From NCBI RefSeq assembly GCF_900111325.1, contig NZ_FOGW01000009.1, positions 72,130 to 136,129 of the forward strand: a stretch of 64,000 nt of DNA, in the 5' to 3' direction. Made by a program: the position numbers and the translations under genes. The notes beneath the pieces are model-generated. The model worked only from the letters and a program-made list of their open reading frames with translations, did not search any database and was not told the origin of the DNA. This document shows, piece by piece, positions 8,188 to 17,188 of the stretch. Source of the DNA: Lachnobacterium bovis (GTDB taxonomy: Bacteria > Bacillota > Clostridia > Lachnospirales > Lachnospiraceae). Numbering within the stretch: position 1 is the first letter of the stretch; each line of letters opens with the position of its first letter.

Positions 8188-8250
8188 TTCTAACTTGCCT
8201 CCATAGTACCTTTTAATTATTTATATTTCCCCATTTGAAAAACTTATGAA

Positions 8251-9117
8251 CTATACCATTTCAATTACAATTGAATTATCAACAATAAAATTGTCTATAA
8301 GTCTTACTTTTCCAATATAAACTGCAACCGCCATAAGAATAGGACCATCAATCTTTTCTACTTTTTGCAATTCATTCCAATCAACTATCTCAACATAGTC
8401 AACTTTTGCAAGAGGTTCCGACTCTATAATGTTTCTAACCGTTTCTACTATTTTATTTGCGTCAGTTTCCCCCTCGTTTACCATTCGCTCTCCTTCTTCT
8501 AAGGCTTTATGTAAAATAGTAGCTTTTTTTCTCTCTTCTGGTGTAAGATATGTATTTCTTGAACTTTTAGCCAATCCATCCTCTTCACGTACAATTGGAC
8601 ATCCTACTATCTGAATATTGTAATTTAAATCTCTTACCATTCTTCTTACAATTGCTAACTGCTGTGCATCTTTTTGACCAAAATAAGCTCTGTCGGCTTC
8701 TGTAATATTAAATAATTTTGTTACTACTGTACACACTCCATTAAAATGTATTGGTCTACTTTTTCCACATAGTCCTTCAGATAATGTATTTACGCCAACA
8801 TAAGAATGAAAATCATCTTCATACATTTCACATGGTTCTGGATTGAAAATCAAATCAGCTCCAATACTTTCACATAGTTTACAATCAGCCTCAAAATCTC
8901 TTGGATATGTAGCTAAATCTTCCTTTGGTCCAAATTGAATTGGATTTACAAAATCAGATACAATCACTCTGTCATTCTCTTCTCTTGCTTTTTTTATTAA
9001 ACTTGCATGACCTTCATGTAAATATCCCATTGTTGGAACAAGACCAATTGAAAGTCCTTGTTTTTTCCATTCTCTAACATTTTGTTTTACTTGACTAATT
9101 TCCTTTGCAATTACCAT
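8251..9117 (-). CDS. panC: Pantothenate synthetase (pantoate--beta-alanine ligase)
   Basis: A 288-residue cytoplasmic ligase joining pantoate and beta-alanine with ATP via a pantoyl-adenylate. The N-terminal VPTMGYLHEGHASLI is the nucleotidyltransferase HxGH motif; SDFVNPIQFGPKEDLATYPRD binds pantoate; YFGQKDAQQLAIVRRM and SSRNTYLTPEER (KMSKS-like region) follow. Length is typical. It is 12 bases from panB upstream and 63 bases from panD downstream on the same strand. Confidence 0.97.
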   Translation of the reverse strand: MVIAKEISQVKQNVREWKKQGLSIGLVPTMGYLHEGHASLIKKAREENDRVIVSDFVNPIQFGPKEDLATYPRDFEADCKLCESIGADLIFNPEPCEMYEDDFHSYVGVNTLSEGLCGKSRPIHFNGVCTVVTKLFNITEADRAYFGQKDAQQLAIVRRMVRDLNYNIQIVGCPIVREEDGLAKSSRNTYLTPEERKKATILHKALEEGERMVNEGETDANKIVETVRNIIESEPLAKVDYVEIVDWNELQKVEKIDGPILMAVAVYIGKVRLIDNFIVDNSIVIEMV

Positions 9118-9129
9118 TTCCTTACTCCT

Positions 9130-10032
9130 TTACGCGTTAACTTCGTTTGCATTTAACTGGTTATTAATTATAACCTCTATTTCTTTATTTTTGCCTTCGC
9201 ATTCTTTTTCTAATGCTTCAATTACTTGATCATCTATTTTAAAATTATGCTCTTGTGCTGGAAAAGCTAATGATTTAACTTCCTGATCATAGTCTTTGAA
9301 TGCACGCTTCATTTCTTCTCCAATATTTGCAAAATGTTTTACAAATTTTGGTTTGAAACCAGAAAACATATTTAGCATATCTTGGTATACTAAAATCTGT
9401 CCATCACAACCATTTCCTGCTCCAATACCAATTGTTGGAATTGATAATTCTTTTGAAATTAAAGTTGCTAATTTTTCTGGAACACATTCTAGAGTTACCA
9501 TAAATGCACCTGCTTTTTCAACTGCTTTTGCATCTTCTAAAATTTGTTTTGCTCTGTCTATATTTTTCCCCTGTACTTTAAATCCTCCAAATGCATTAAT
9601 TGATTGTGGAGTAAGTCCGATGTGCGCAACAACTGGGATATCAGCCTTAACTATAGCTTCTATCTGCTTACAAACAGATGCTCCTCCCTCTAATTTTACA
9701 GCTTGTGCATGACCTTCTTTAATAAGTCTTCCCGCATTTTTTACAGCATCATATACAGATGTCTGATAAGACATAAATGGCATATCCGCTACTAAAAATG
9801 TATTTTTTAATCCTCTTGAAACACATGCTGTATGATGAATAATATCCTCTACTGTTACTGGTAAAGTATCTTCATATCCCATCATTGTCATCCCTAATGA
9901 GTCCCCCACTAAAATACCATTAATTCCGGCTTCATCCATTAAACATGCTGTTGTATAGTCATAGCATGTTAACATACTAATTTTTTGACCATCTTCTTTC
10001 ATTTTCTGTAAAGTTGTTACTGTGTTTTTCAT
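9130..10032 (-). CDS. panB: 3-methyl-2-oxobutanoate hydroxymethyltransferase
   Basis: A 300-residue TIM-barrel enzyme making ketopantoate from ketoisovalerate and methylene-tetrahydrofolate. GDSLGMTMMGYEDTLPVT, ADMPFMSY, KLEGG and HIGLTPQS carry the metal and substrate residues. The C-terminal tail (about 40 residues, ending NQLNANEVNA) is longer than in E. coli PanB. I prefer the ATG at 10030-10032 because GGAG lies seven bases upstream; an ATG two codons earlier nearly touches the SD. It follows panG by 14 bases. Confidence 0.96.
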   Translation of the reverse strand: MKNTVTTLQKMKEDGQKISMLTCYDYTTACLMDEAGINGILVGDSLGMTMMGYEDTLPVTVEDIIHHTACVSRGLKNTFLVADMPFMSYQTSVYDAVKNAGRLIKEGHAQAVKLEGGASVCKQIEAIVKADIPVVAHIGLTPQSINAFGGFKVQGKNIDRAKQILEDAKAVEKAGAFMVTLECVPEKLATLISKELSIPTIGIGAGNGCDGQILVYQDMLNMFSGFKPKFVKHFANIGEEMKRAFKDYDQEVKSLAFPAQEHNFKIDDQVIEALEKECEGKNKEIEVIINNQLNANEVNA

Positions 10033-10046
10033 ACCCATTCTCCTTC

Positions 10047-10892
10047 TTAAATACCTTTTAATATTGCTTCCATTTCGCTATAATTTACATCCGAGTGCTT
10101 GTCTTTTGCTATCTCTAATGTTTTTAACGATAAAATATCATATATTTTTTTATTAATCCCCTCAATAGCCGCCAAATGTTTTTCCACTGTTCCAACATCA
10201 TTTCTTTCAATCGGACCAGTTAAAGCTTCTTTTGTACCTACTTTAATTATTTTCTCAACGTTTCCCCTTATTAATGGAGTCAAAGCTTTACACGCTGATT
10301 CAAATGTAAAACCACAGTCCATAAGTTCCTTTTGAGCGCTTTCAATAAGAGCAACTACTAAATTCGAGCTCATAACAGCTGCAGCATGATATTTCATCTT
10401 TACCTCGGCATCAATTGTTTCAACTTTAATGCCAATTTTTTTAAATAAAGATTTAATTTCATCAATATTTTCTTTGTTTCCTTCAATTGTAAAAATAGCG
10501 TTTGGAAGTTCTTTATATGACGCGTATCGATCTGATACGGCTAATAATGGATGAATAGAATAACCGTAAGCACCGGTATTTTCTATATTTGAAAAGATTT
10601 TTGACGATAACGAGCCACTGCAATGGCATATCATTTTTCCCCTGATAGGTAACTCTTTAAGACATTCCCACACTTTAGAAATTTCATCATCTGGTACTGT
10701 CAAAAAAAGTGTATCACATTCCTTTACTAAATCTCTTAGATTAAAAAATTGCTTTGTTTTGGTAAATTGGGCAGCCTCCTGTGAGGACTGCGAGCTCTTG
10801 CTGTAATAACCAATTACATTACTATAATGCAGGTTAAGTAGCATTCCTAAAGAACACCCTACTTTTCCTGCTCCTATAAATCCAACTTTCAT
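10047..10892 (-). CDS. panG: Rossmann/DUF2520 protein, probable PanG-type ketopantoate reductase
   Basis: A 281-residue NAD(P)-binding protein. The N-terminus MKVGFIGAGKVGCSLG is a Rossmann GxGxxG motif, and the second half (about residues 130-260, with KMKYHAAAVMSSNLVVAL) is the DUF2520 helical domain. It is not the classical PanE family. PanG, described in Francisella and other bacteria, is a ketopantoate reductase of this architecture, and the gene is first in a panG-panB-panC-panD operon with no panE in sight. Function is therefore inferred from fold and context. The ATG at 10890-10892 is chosen because AGGAGG precedes it; an in-frame upstream ATG has none. Confidence 0.8.
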   Translation of the reverse strand: MKVGFIGAGKVGCSLGMLLNLHYSNVIGYYSKSSQSSQEAAQFTKTKQFFNLRDLVKECDTLFLTVPDDEISKVWECLKELPIRGKMICHCSGSLSSKIFSNIENTGAYGYSIHPLLAVSDRYASYKELPNAIFTIEGNKENIDEIKSLFKKIGIKVETIDAEVKMKYHAAAVMSSNLVVALIESAQKELMDCGFTFESACKALTPLIRGNVEKIIKVGTKEALTGPIERNDVGTVEKHLAAIEGINKKIYDILSLKTLEIAKDKHSDVNYSEMEAILKGI

Positions 10893-11138
10893 GACACCAC
10901 CTCCTAATACGAAGGTAATACAAGTCCCACTCATTAAAAAATGATGCAAGCTTCGTCATTTAGTTTACTCTACCCTTAATTTAAAAAAACATATCACTAA
11001 ATTACGGTATAGTTTCTTTCCGAATACCATCCGTTTTTTAATATAACACTTAATTCAATTATTGTAAATAGAATTTTGTGCAATTGTTTGTTTTTTTTGA
11101 ATTGTCATTTAATTTGTCTTGTGTTTTTCTTTTGCAAA

Positions 11139-11186
11139 TTAGTTATAACGCAATTTAATTATTTAATATATTGCGTATATAACTAA
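11139..11186. repeat. Large imperfect inverted repeat upstream of panG and downstream of the YibE/F genes
   Basis: TTAGTTATAACGCAAT (11139-11154) and ATTGCGTATATAACTAA (11170-11186) are reverse complements apart from a two-base step. It could be a hairpin ending the mgtE/YibE/F transcript, although no clean T-tract follows, or an operator. The rest of the spacer 10893-11221 is AT-rich; no clear promoter for panG stood out. Confidence 0.6.
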
Positions 11187-11221
11187 CTTTTTATGGATGT
11201 TATTATTTATAGCTTATGTTT

Positions 11222-11992
11222 TTATTTGTTTTCATATTCACGTTTTGTAATTAACAATTTTGCTGTGATTAACGCAGTTAATGGTATAATAGTCAAACAA
11301 CCAATATTAGAAATTACAAGCATTAATATATTTTGTAAAAAAGATTTTGAATTTATCAATTCTACAAAATCATAATGTCTTCTCACAAATATTATCCAAA
11401 CAAAAAAAGCATCGCCTAATTCTGCAAAAAGTAACGTATTAATTGTTGTTCCTAATATATCTTTTCCAACTTTATTACCTGCGATAATTAGCTTCTTTTC
11501 TTCTATATCTTTATTGTTAGAATAAACTTCAAATTCAACGGTTGCTACCGATAGCGCTGTATCACAAATAGCGCCAATTCCTCCTAAAAAGCACGAACTA
11601 ACTAGTAACGCATTTGCATCTATTCCAATTTTATTATTTAAAAATGCCATATCTTCATCAAGAGTATATAATTCTCCAAAGCCGCCAAGATTAAAATTAT
11701 TGACAACAACAGTGCTAATTAGGCCAAGCAAACACATAATAACTAGTATCGATATAAATGCTGCTAATGTTTTTAAATTCACACCATTTTGTGCAAATAA
11801 TGTAATGAATAAGAAAAAAATACCACATAATAGTGTAACAACGTAAATATTATGACCTCCTGCTAACAAATAGAGAAATATTATTAGCAATACGATATTT
11901 CCAAATATAGAAAAAACTGATACTATTCCTCTTTCACCGCCAATGGCAGACATCATAATAAAGAGGAAAACTGCTAATATGTACATTATCAT
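11222..11992 (-). CDS. YibE/F-like membrane protein (shorter paralogue)
   Basis: A 256-residue integral membrane protein of the YibE/F family, whose function is not established. It starts with a hydrophobic segment and has about seven more, including FLGGIGAICDTALSVATVEFEV, the family's conserved region with a DTA motif. It overlaps the longer YibE/F gene by four bases (ATGA-type overlap), so the two are translationally coupled and probably form a complex. It lies at the end of the mgtE operon. Confidence 0.8.
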   Translation of the reverse strand: MIMYILAVFLFIMMSAIGGERGIVSVFSIFGNIVLLIIFLYLLAGGHNIYVVTLLCGIFFLFITLFAQNGVNLKTLAAFISILVIMCLLGLISTVVVNNFNLGGFGELYTLDEDMAFLNNKIGIDANALLVSSCFLGGIGAICDTALSVATVEFEVYSNNKDIEEKKLIIAGNKVGKDILGTTINTLLFAELGDAFFVWIIFVRRHYDFVELINSKSFLQNILMLVISNIGCLTIIPLTALITAKLLITKREYENK

Positions 11993-13245
11993 TTTTTATC
12001 CTCCTTATCTTTAACATCTACATTTTTTAGATCTACATTTTTAGCATCTACTTCTTTAACCATGACTTTTCTGTATTTTTTTATATTTAATAATACTGCA
12101 ATACATGCAGATACTGGAATTGCAAGTACAATGCCGATTGCACCTACTAAAAATCTTATTATTTCAAATTCTTCACCATTCCTCATAATTTCCAAAAAAG
12201 AAAAACCATTTTTCATCTTCAAAACATACAAAGGAATCTCACCACATATAAAACTAAAAAATACAACACTAATCATAGTACCCATTATATCAAACCCAAT
12301 TTCTTGAATTGAATTAACTAGTTTTTTAAATGTAATTTTTTTAGAAACATTCAAAATTTCACACGTTGCAGAATTAATTGTAATTGCAACATCCGTAACT
12401 GCACCTAAGATTCCAAATACTAAAGATGCATGATACAAAGTCTCTAAATCTTCAAAGCCTATGGTATAAGGAATATATTCATAACTTAATTTTGGTGAAT
12501 ATACATAAGCTAGTGCGTATATTATAGCAACCAACGAAACGGTAACTATTGACGATAAAATAGTTCCAATTGATTTTATGGAGAAACCGTTAAGTATTAT
12601 AATTGCACTAACAATGAATAATAATGTCATTATAATCGTTAAAAAAACTAGATTTTTACCTGTTGCAAATCCCTTCAGTCCAACAACAAATACAATTCCA
12701 TTTATTGCAAGCGATAACATTATCAGTAAACCACTATAACTAATGACTGAAAACACGAATACACCAAAAACAGCTATCAACGTAATTGTCACATAATCTA
12801 ATTTCAATTGTGTAATTGATACTTTTTGTGTATCAACTACTTTATCACCATTCGTTGATTTCATGTGCAAAAAAACATCCTGTCCTTTTTTGTATTCTGA
12901 ACTTTGAAATTTCGAATACGTAAATCTATTTTTAACTTTAATAATTTTCCCTTTATTTGAGGTATTTCTTATTTTTATTTTTAATGTTTGCTCATATTCT
13001 TTTTCCATAGCATCACTTTGATTTTTATTCGTTTGGACAGTTTTATTTTCAATTATTGTTCCAATTGCTTTATCATAAAGGAAATAATTATTTCTAACGA
13101 ATAAAAAAATAACTATGACAAAAAAAGCTCCAATAAGAGCTTTTTTCAAAAACTTTTTATGTTTCTTATATTTATTTAGAATATCTTTTTTACCATACTC
13201 TATATTTTGTTTTTTTAAATTAGATTTAAATTTTTGCTCTAACAT
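11989..13245 (-). CDS. YibE/F-like membrane protein (longer paralogue)
   Basis: A 418-residue member of the YibE/F family. A lysine-rich cytoplasmic N-terminus (about 35 residues) is followed by one membrane segment, an extracytoplasmic beta-rich domain (about residues 60-150, with KIRNTSNKGKIIKVKNRF) and about seven membrane segments in the second half. LVFGILGAVTDVAITINSATCEI is the counterpart of the DTA motif in the paralogue. The C-terminus ends in a charged tail with repeated VDxKNVD units. It lies 27 bases after mgtE and overlaps the next gene. A metal or ion transport role is only guessed from the company of mgtE. Confidence 0.8.
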   Translation of the reverse strand: MLEQKFKSNLKKQNIEYGKKDILNKYKKHKKFLKKALIGAFFVIVIFLFVRNNYFLYDKAIGTIIENKTVQTNKNQSDAMEKEYEQTLKIKIRNTSNKGKIIKVKNRFTYSKFQSSEYKKGQDVFLHMKSTNGDKVVDTQKVSITQLKLDYVTITLIAVFGVFVFSVISYSGLLIMLSLAINGIVFVVGLKGFATGKNLVFLTIIMTLLFIVSAIIILNGFSIKSIGTILSSIVTVSLVAIIYALAYVYSPKLSYEYIPYTIGFEDLETLYHASLVFGILGAVTDVAITINSATCEILNVSKKITFKKLVNSIQEIGFDIMGTMISVVFFSFICGEIPLYVLKMKNGFSFLEIMRNGEEFEIIRFLVGAIGIVLAIPVSACIAVLLNIKKYRKVMVKEVDAKNVDLKNVDVKDKEDKK

Positions 13246-13272
13246 TATTATAACCTTTCATGTTAATTCTCT

Positions 13273-14691
13273 TTAGCATGTGATATGCATAATGTTAATA
13301 ATGAAAATCCATGTCAATCCATAATAAGTAACAACAGCCACCAAATCGTTTACGGTTGTAATCAATGGACCTGATGCAACTGCTGGATCAACACCAATCT
13401 TCTTAAAGACAATCGGAATTATTGTACCTACTAAACTAGAAATTATCATTGCTAATAATAACGCCGTGCCTATACATGCTGAAATTGAAAATGCTGTAAC
13501 AAGCACTGTTTTTTTGAATAAAGCTATATACAATCCAATCCCTACAAATGACAACGAACCTAATAATAAACCATTAAGCAAACCAACTTTCATTTCTTTT
13601 AAAATCAAGCCAAGTTGTTTTTTTCCTGTTAACTGCTCGTCCATCAAAACACGAATTGTTACAGCCAATGACTGTGTACCAACGTTACCTGACATATCTA
13701 AAATCAAAGACTGGAAGCAAATAATCATAGTCAATTGTGATACTACCGCCTCAAATAAACCAACAACGCTCGATACCACTAAACCAAGACCTAATAATAG
13801 CACAAGCCATGGTAGTCTTTTTCTTACACTTTCTAAAATTGGTTCTTTTAAATCTTCTTCTGCCGTTAAACCCGCAAATTTAGCATAGTCTTCACCCATT
13901 TCATCATCTACAACTTCAATTAAATCCTGTGCTGTAATTACACCAAGCACTTTATTTTCATCCGACAAAACAGGAATAGATTTTTCTGAATAATCTTTAA
14001 GATTTTCTATACAATCATCTATTTTTTCATCTGAATAAACATATGGATATGATGTTGAAATAATGTCTATTAACTCATCATCTTCACGAGCAATAATTAA
14101 CTCATTTAAACTAATTGTTCCATAATAAATTTCATTCTCATCTAATACAAAAATGTTAGAAATATTATCATGACTTTTTGCTTGTTTAATAATAGATGTC
14201 ATTGCTTCTTTAATTGATAATTTACAATATAAAGTAACAAAATTAGTAGACATTCTACTACCGATTTCATCCTCTTCGTATGAATAAAAAACATTTATTG
14301 TTTTCAAATGCTCTTTATTCATAAGACTTAACCAAGCCTTGCGCATTTTAGGGTCAGCATCCTTTAAGATATCAACCGCATCATCAGCGTCAACTAATTC
14401 AAGAATTCTCGCTGCTTTTTGGATGTCAATTTCTTCTAATAATTCACTTGCATTCTCAAGATATTCAAATACATCTGCTAAACTTTGCATATCTAGCAAT
14501 CTGTAAAACATTTCTCTTTCCTTGAAATTACAAACCTCTATTACATCTGCAATATCACTTGCATGATATTCCGTTAATTTATCTTTTACTACTCTTGGGG
14601 AACTTTTACTCCTAATTAAAGACAATATTTCATCTTGATAATTAATTTTGAATTTATCATTATCTTTTAAAACTTCATTTACACTTGTCAT
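13273..14691 (-). CDS. mgtE: Magnesium transporter/channel MgtE
   Basis: A 472-residue Mg2+ channel. The N-terminal acidic helical domain (about 1-135, with DADDAVDILKDADP), two CBS domains (about 140-265), a plug helix and five membrane segments (about 290-470) are in the usual order. DMSGNVGTQSLAVTIR in the membrane part is the pore-lining GNxGTQ motif and VDPAVASGPLITTVNDL is the second ion-path signature. The cytosolic part closes the pore when Mg2+ is abundant. The start has GAGAGG six bases upstream. No M-box riboswitch is visible upstream. Confidence 0.95.
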   Translation of the reverse strand: MTSVNEVLKDNDKFKINYQDEILSLIRSKSSPRVVKDKLTEYHASDIADVIEVCNFKEREMFYRLLDMQSLADVFEYLENASELLEEIDIQKAARILELVDADDAVDILKDADPKMRKAWLSLMNKEHLKTINVFYSYEEDEIGSRMSTNFVTLYCKLSIKEAMTSIIKQAKSHDNISNIFVLDENEIYYGTISLNELIIAREDDELIDIISTSYPYVYSDEKIDDCIENLKDYSEKSIPVLSDENKVLGVITAQDLIEVVDDEMGEDYAKFAGLTAEEDLKEPILESVRKRLPWLVLLLGLGLVVSSVVGLFEAVVSQLTMIICFQSLILDMSGNVGTQSLAVTIRVLMDEQLTGKKQLGLILKEMKVGLLNGLLLGSLSFVGIGLYIALFKKTVLVTAFSISACIGTALLLAMIISSLVGTIIPIVFKKIGVDPAVASGPLITTVNDLVAVVTYYGLTWIFIINIMHITC

Positions 14692-14820
14692 TTTTTCCTC
14701 TCTTTCTGCCTAAAGCCAATATGGTCTAATATGTAGAACAGAAGGAAACACATATCCTTTTTTACACACAAAAAACATCAAGTCCATAAATAATCAACAA
14801 AAAATTAAACTTGTAAATCT

Positions 14821-14954
14821 AATCATAAATATAAATATAATTATAAATATAAATTACAAATATAATCGCAAATATAATTATAAATATAAATTACAAATAT
14901 AATCACAAATATAATTATAAATATAAATTACAAATATAATCACAAATATAATCA
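14821..14954. repeat. AT-rich tandem repeat, 37-base period, about 3.6 copies
   Basis: The marker TTACAAATATAATC recurs at 14854, 14891 and 14928, exactly 37 bases apart, with AAATATAA sub-repeats inside. It lies in the 775-base spacer between mgtE and rplQ, upstream of mgtE. There are no unique spacers, so it is not a CRISPR array. Confidence 0.9.
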
Positions 14955-15210
14955 TTAATTAAAACTTGAATTTTATATTTTAAATTCATTATCTTCTCTT
15001 TATACAAAATCATCGTAATCAATTTAAAACAATATTTAATTTCATTCACAAATATGTGTTATAAGTCATTAATTGGAAAAAAATTGAATAACTCTAAGAA
15101 ATAAATAGTTATATTTATCTGACATATGAAATCTTATTTTAAACCTAATAGTTAAAGTTAATATTTAAAATATTTTTATATAAAAACCTATTATCTAAAC
15201 TATTATAACC

Positions 15211-15333
15211 CTATATATTTTTTAACAAGGTCAGACAAATGTAAAATTTATTTATATACTTAATACCGGGCCCTTCAGTCTCTTTTCCAGAAGAATATCC
15301 TGACCTACTCCCTCCATTATCTCCACTTTCCAT
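15211..15333 (-). CDS. Small ORF, 40 residues, unknown function
   Basis: ATG at 15331-15333, TAG at 15211-15213. The peptide begins MESGDNGGSRSGYSSGKETE and continues with GPGIKYINKFYICLTLLKNI: a Gly/Ser-rich polar half and a basic, hydrophobic half with one Cys. AGAGGTGA lies five bases before the ATG, and a strong promoter (15375-15403) is placed so that the leader is about 35 bases. A terminator for the ribosomal operon separates it from rplQ. I do not recognise it. The first half is richer in G than its surroundings. It could be a secreted or signalling peptide, a regulatory leader or a small membrane-associated protein. Confidence 0.55.
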   Translation of the reverse strand: MESGDNGGSRSGYSSGKETEGPGIKYINKFYICLTLLKNI

Positions 15334-15374
15334 TTGTCTCACCTCTCTTTTTCTTGATTAAATTCTTCTTAATA

Positions 15375-15403
15375 ATTGTATCATATCAATTAATATTTGT
15401 AAA
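15375..15403 (-). promoter_or_regulatory. Promoter of the 40-residue ORF
   Basis: Minus strand: -35 TTTACA (15398-15403), 17-base spacer, -10 TACAAT (15375-15380). Both hexamers match consensus at five of six positions. It sits immediately after the rplQ terminator and faces the small ORF only. Confidence 0.8.
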
Positions 15404-15413
15404 TTTTATAAAT

Positions 15414-15451
15414 AAAAAAAGAACTATGTGTAACATCAGCATTACACATAG
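15414..15451 (-). terminator. Terminator of the S10-spc-alpha supercluster
   Basis: CTATGTGTAA (15442-15451, minus strand) pairs with TTACACATAG (15424-15433) around an eight-base loop and is followed by T7 on the minus strand. It lies 15 bases after the rplQ stop codon. Confidence 0.95.
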
Positions 15452-15466
15452 CTCAATTTATACCGA

Positions 15467-15988
15467 TTAAACTAACTCAAGAATAACTTCTAAAGCGCCG
15501 TCACCTTTACGTTGTCCAATCTTTACGATACGAGTATATCCACCGTTACGTGTAGCATATTTTTCTGCATACTCGCCAAATAATTTAGCGCAAAGATCAA
15601 CCTGGTGTCTATCTTTCTTTTTAGTTCCTTCAGTTACTGTATATAAAACTTTGTTAATTTCTTTTCTTGCATGATATCTTGAAGGTAAGTCTCTTTTTAC
15701 AACTTTATCTACAACATCAAAACATGCAACTTTCTTTCCGTCAACAACTTTTTTAATTCTTTTTCCGTTCTCATCTCTACGTGGAACTTTAGCTTTTACA
15801 GTGATTTCTTCGAAGTTATCTTTTTCTTTAACTGCTTTTGCAATTAATCCTTCTGCAATTTTACGAACTTCTTTAGCTTTAGCTTCTGTTGTAACGATTT
15901 TACCGTTAGCTAAAAGAGCAGTTACCTGTCCTCTTAATAAAGCTTTTCTCTGACTAGAAGTTCTGCTTAATTTACGATATTTAGCCAT
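15467..15988 (-). CDS. rplQ: 50S ribosomal protein L17
   Basis: A 173-residue large-subunit protein near the exit tunnel. The N-terminus MAKYRKLSRTSSQRKALLRG and the end GGYTRIVKIGQRKGDGALEVILELV are conserved L17. It carries about 45-55 extra residues in the middle (KAKVPRRDENGKRIKKVVDG...), compared with about 125 residues in E. coli; longer L17 forms are known in Clostridia. It is last in the cluster, after an unusually long 188-base spacer from rpoA. Confidence 0.97.
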   Translation of the reverse strand: MAKYRKLSRTSSQRKALLRGQVTALLANGKIVTTEAKAKEVRKIAEGLIAKAVKEKDNFEEITVKAKVPRRDENGKRIKKVVDGKKVACFDVVDKVVKRDLPSRYHARKEINKVLYTVTEGTKKKDRHQVDLCAKLFGEYAEKYATRNGGYTRIVKIGQRKGDGALEVILELV

Positions 15989-16176
15989 TTTAATTTTCCT
16001 CCTGTGGTACCTACATTTCTACGCCCTTTGGACTTATTAGAAGTGCAGGCTTATATAATGAAGAGCTTCATTTCATAGAGCCCTTCAATTGCCACTCATG
16101 ACTATAGACATACTCCATGCCACATGGACTTACTGTTTCTGCCTAATAATGAGTAATTTTAGTTACTATTAGAGTT
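15989..16176 (-). other. Structured spacer between rpoA and rplQ
   Basis: A 188-base gap in an otherwise tight operon. It contains short hairpins: TCCATG/CATGGA (16114-16128) with a three-base loop, and AATGAAG/CTTCATT near 16055-16072. The end holds the rplQ ribosome binding site AGGAGG. No ORF or clear promoter is seen. It may be a regulatory or processing element. Confidence 0.4.
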
Positions 16177-17136
16177 TTATTCAACTCCGTGATTTAATTC
16201 AAGTCCTAGCTCTTTTAATTTAGCTAAAACTTCTTCTAATGATTTACGACCAAGGTTACGAACCTTCATCATATCATCAGGTGTTTTATTAATTAGTTCT
16301 TCAACAGTGTTGATACCTGCTCTCTTTAAGCAATTGTATGAACGAACAGAAAGTTCTAATTCATCAATATTCATAACAAGAACTTGCTCTTTAGCATCAC
16401 TTTCTTTTTCAACCATTACCTCAGCCTGCTGTGCAGCATCAGATAAATCGATGAATAAGTTTAAGTGTTCGCTAAGAACCTTAGCAGCTAAACTAACTGC
16501 TTCATCTGGTTCAAGTGTTCCATTTGTATAAACATCTAAAGCGAGCTTATCAAAATCTGTAACTTGACCAACACGAGTATTCTCTATTGAAAGATTTACA
16601 CGCTCTACCGGAGTATAGATAGAATCAACAGCAATAACACCGATTGGAGTATCATCTGTTTTATTCTTATCTGCACTTACATAACCTCTACCTTTAGTTA
16701 TAGTAAGCTCCATGTATAATTTGCTTTCAGCGCCACCGTTTAAGTGAGCTATTACTAAATCCGGGTTCATTATCTCGATATCAGAATCAACCTGAATATC
16801 AGCTGCGGTAACAACGCCTTCACCTTCGAATTCAATATAAGCAACTTTTGGTTCATTTGTAGAACTGGTATTTTTAATTGCAAGATTCTTGATATTCATG
16901 ATGATCTCAGTAACATCTTCCTTAACACCTGGAATTGAACTGAACTCATGTAAAACACCTTCGATCTTAACCTGGCTGACAGCTGCTCCTGGTAATGAAG
17001 AAAGCATAATTCTTCTCAAAGAATTACCAAGTGTTGTACCATAACCTCTTTCTAATGGCTCAACAACAAATCTGCCATATTTTTTATCATCTGATATTTC
17101 AGCGATTTCAATTTTTGGTTTTTCAAAATCGAACAC
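16177..17136 (-). CDS. rpoA: RNA polymerase subunit alpha
   Basis: A 319-residue subunit that nucleates RNA polymerase assembly. The N-terminal dimerisation domain (FVVEPLERGYGTTLGNSLRRIMLSSLPG, about residues 22-50) binds beta and beta'; after an acidic linker, the C-terminal domain (about 245-310, with ELSVRSYNCLKRAGI and VRNLGRKSLEEV) binds UP elements and activators. Length and order are typical. It follows rpsD by 52 bases. Confidence 0.98.
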   Translation of the reverse strand: MFDFEKPKIEIAEISDDKKYGRFVVEPLERGYGTTLGNSLRRIMLSSLPGAAVSQVKIEGVLHEFSSIPGVKEDVTEIIMNIKNLAIKNTSSTNEPKVAYIEFEGEGVVTAADIQVDSDIEIMNPDLVIAHLNGGAESKLYMELTITKGRGYVSADKNKTDDTPIGVIAVDSIYTPVERVNLSIENTRVGQVTDFDKLALDVYTNGTLEPDEAVSLAAKVLSEHLNLFIDLSDAAQQAEVMVEKESDAKEQVLVMNIDELELSVRSYNCLKRAGINTVEELINKTPDDMMKVRNLGRKSLEEVLAKLKELGLELNHGVE

Positions 17137-17188
17137 TACAAAGTCCCTCCTTCTCGGGTATCGTTGCTAATTTACTTAATACTAATTA

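Noticed and set aside
14692..14820. M-box magnesium riboswitch upstream of mgtE
   Set aside because: The leader is short and AT-rich and lacks the conserved M-box elements.
14821..14954. CRISPR-like periodic repeats (also at 44553, 60774 and 61094)
   Set aside because: The repeats are head-to-tail without unique spacers, are AT-only, and no cas genes are present.
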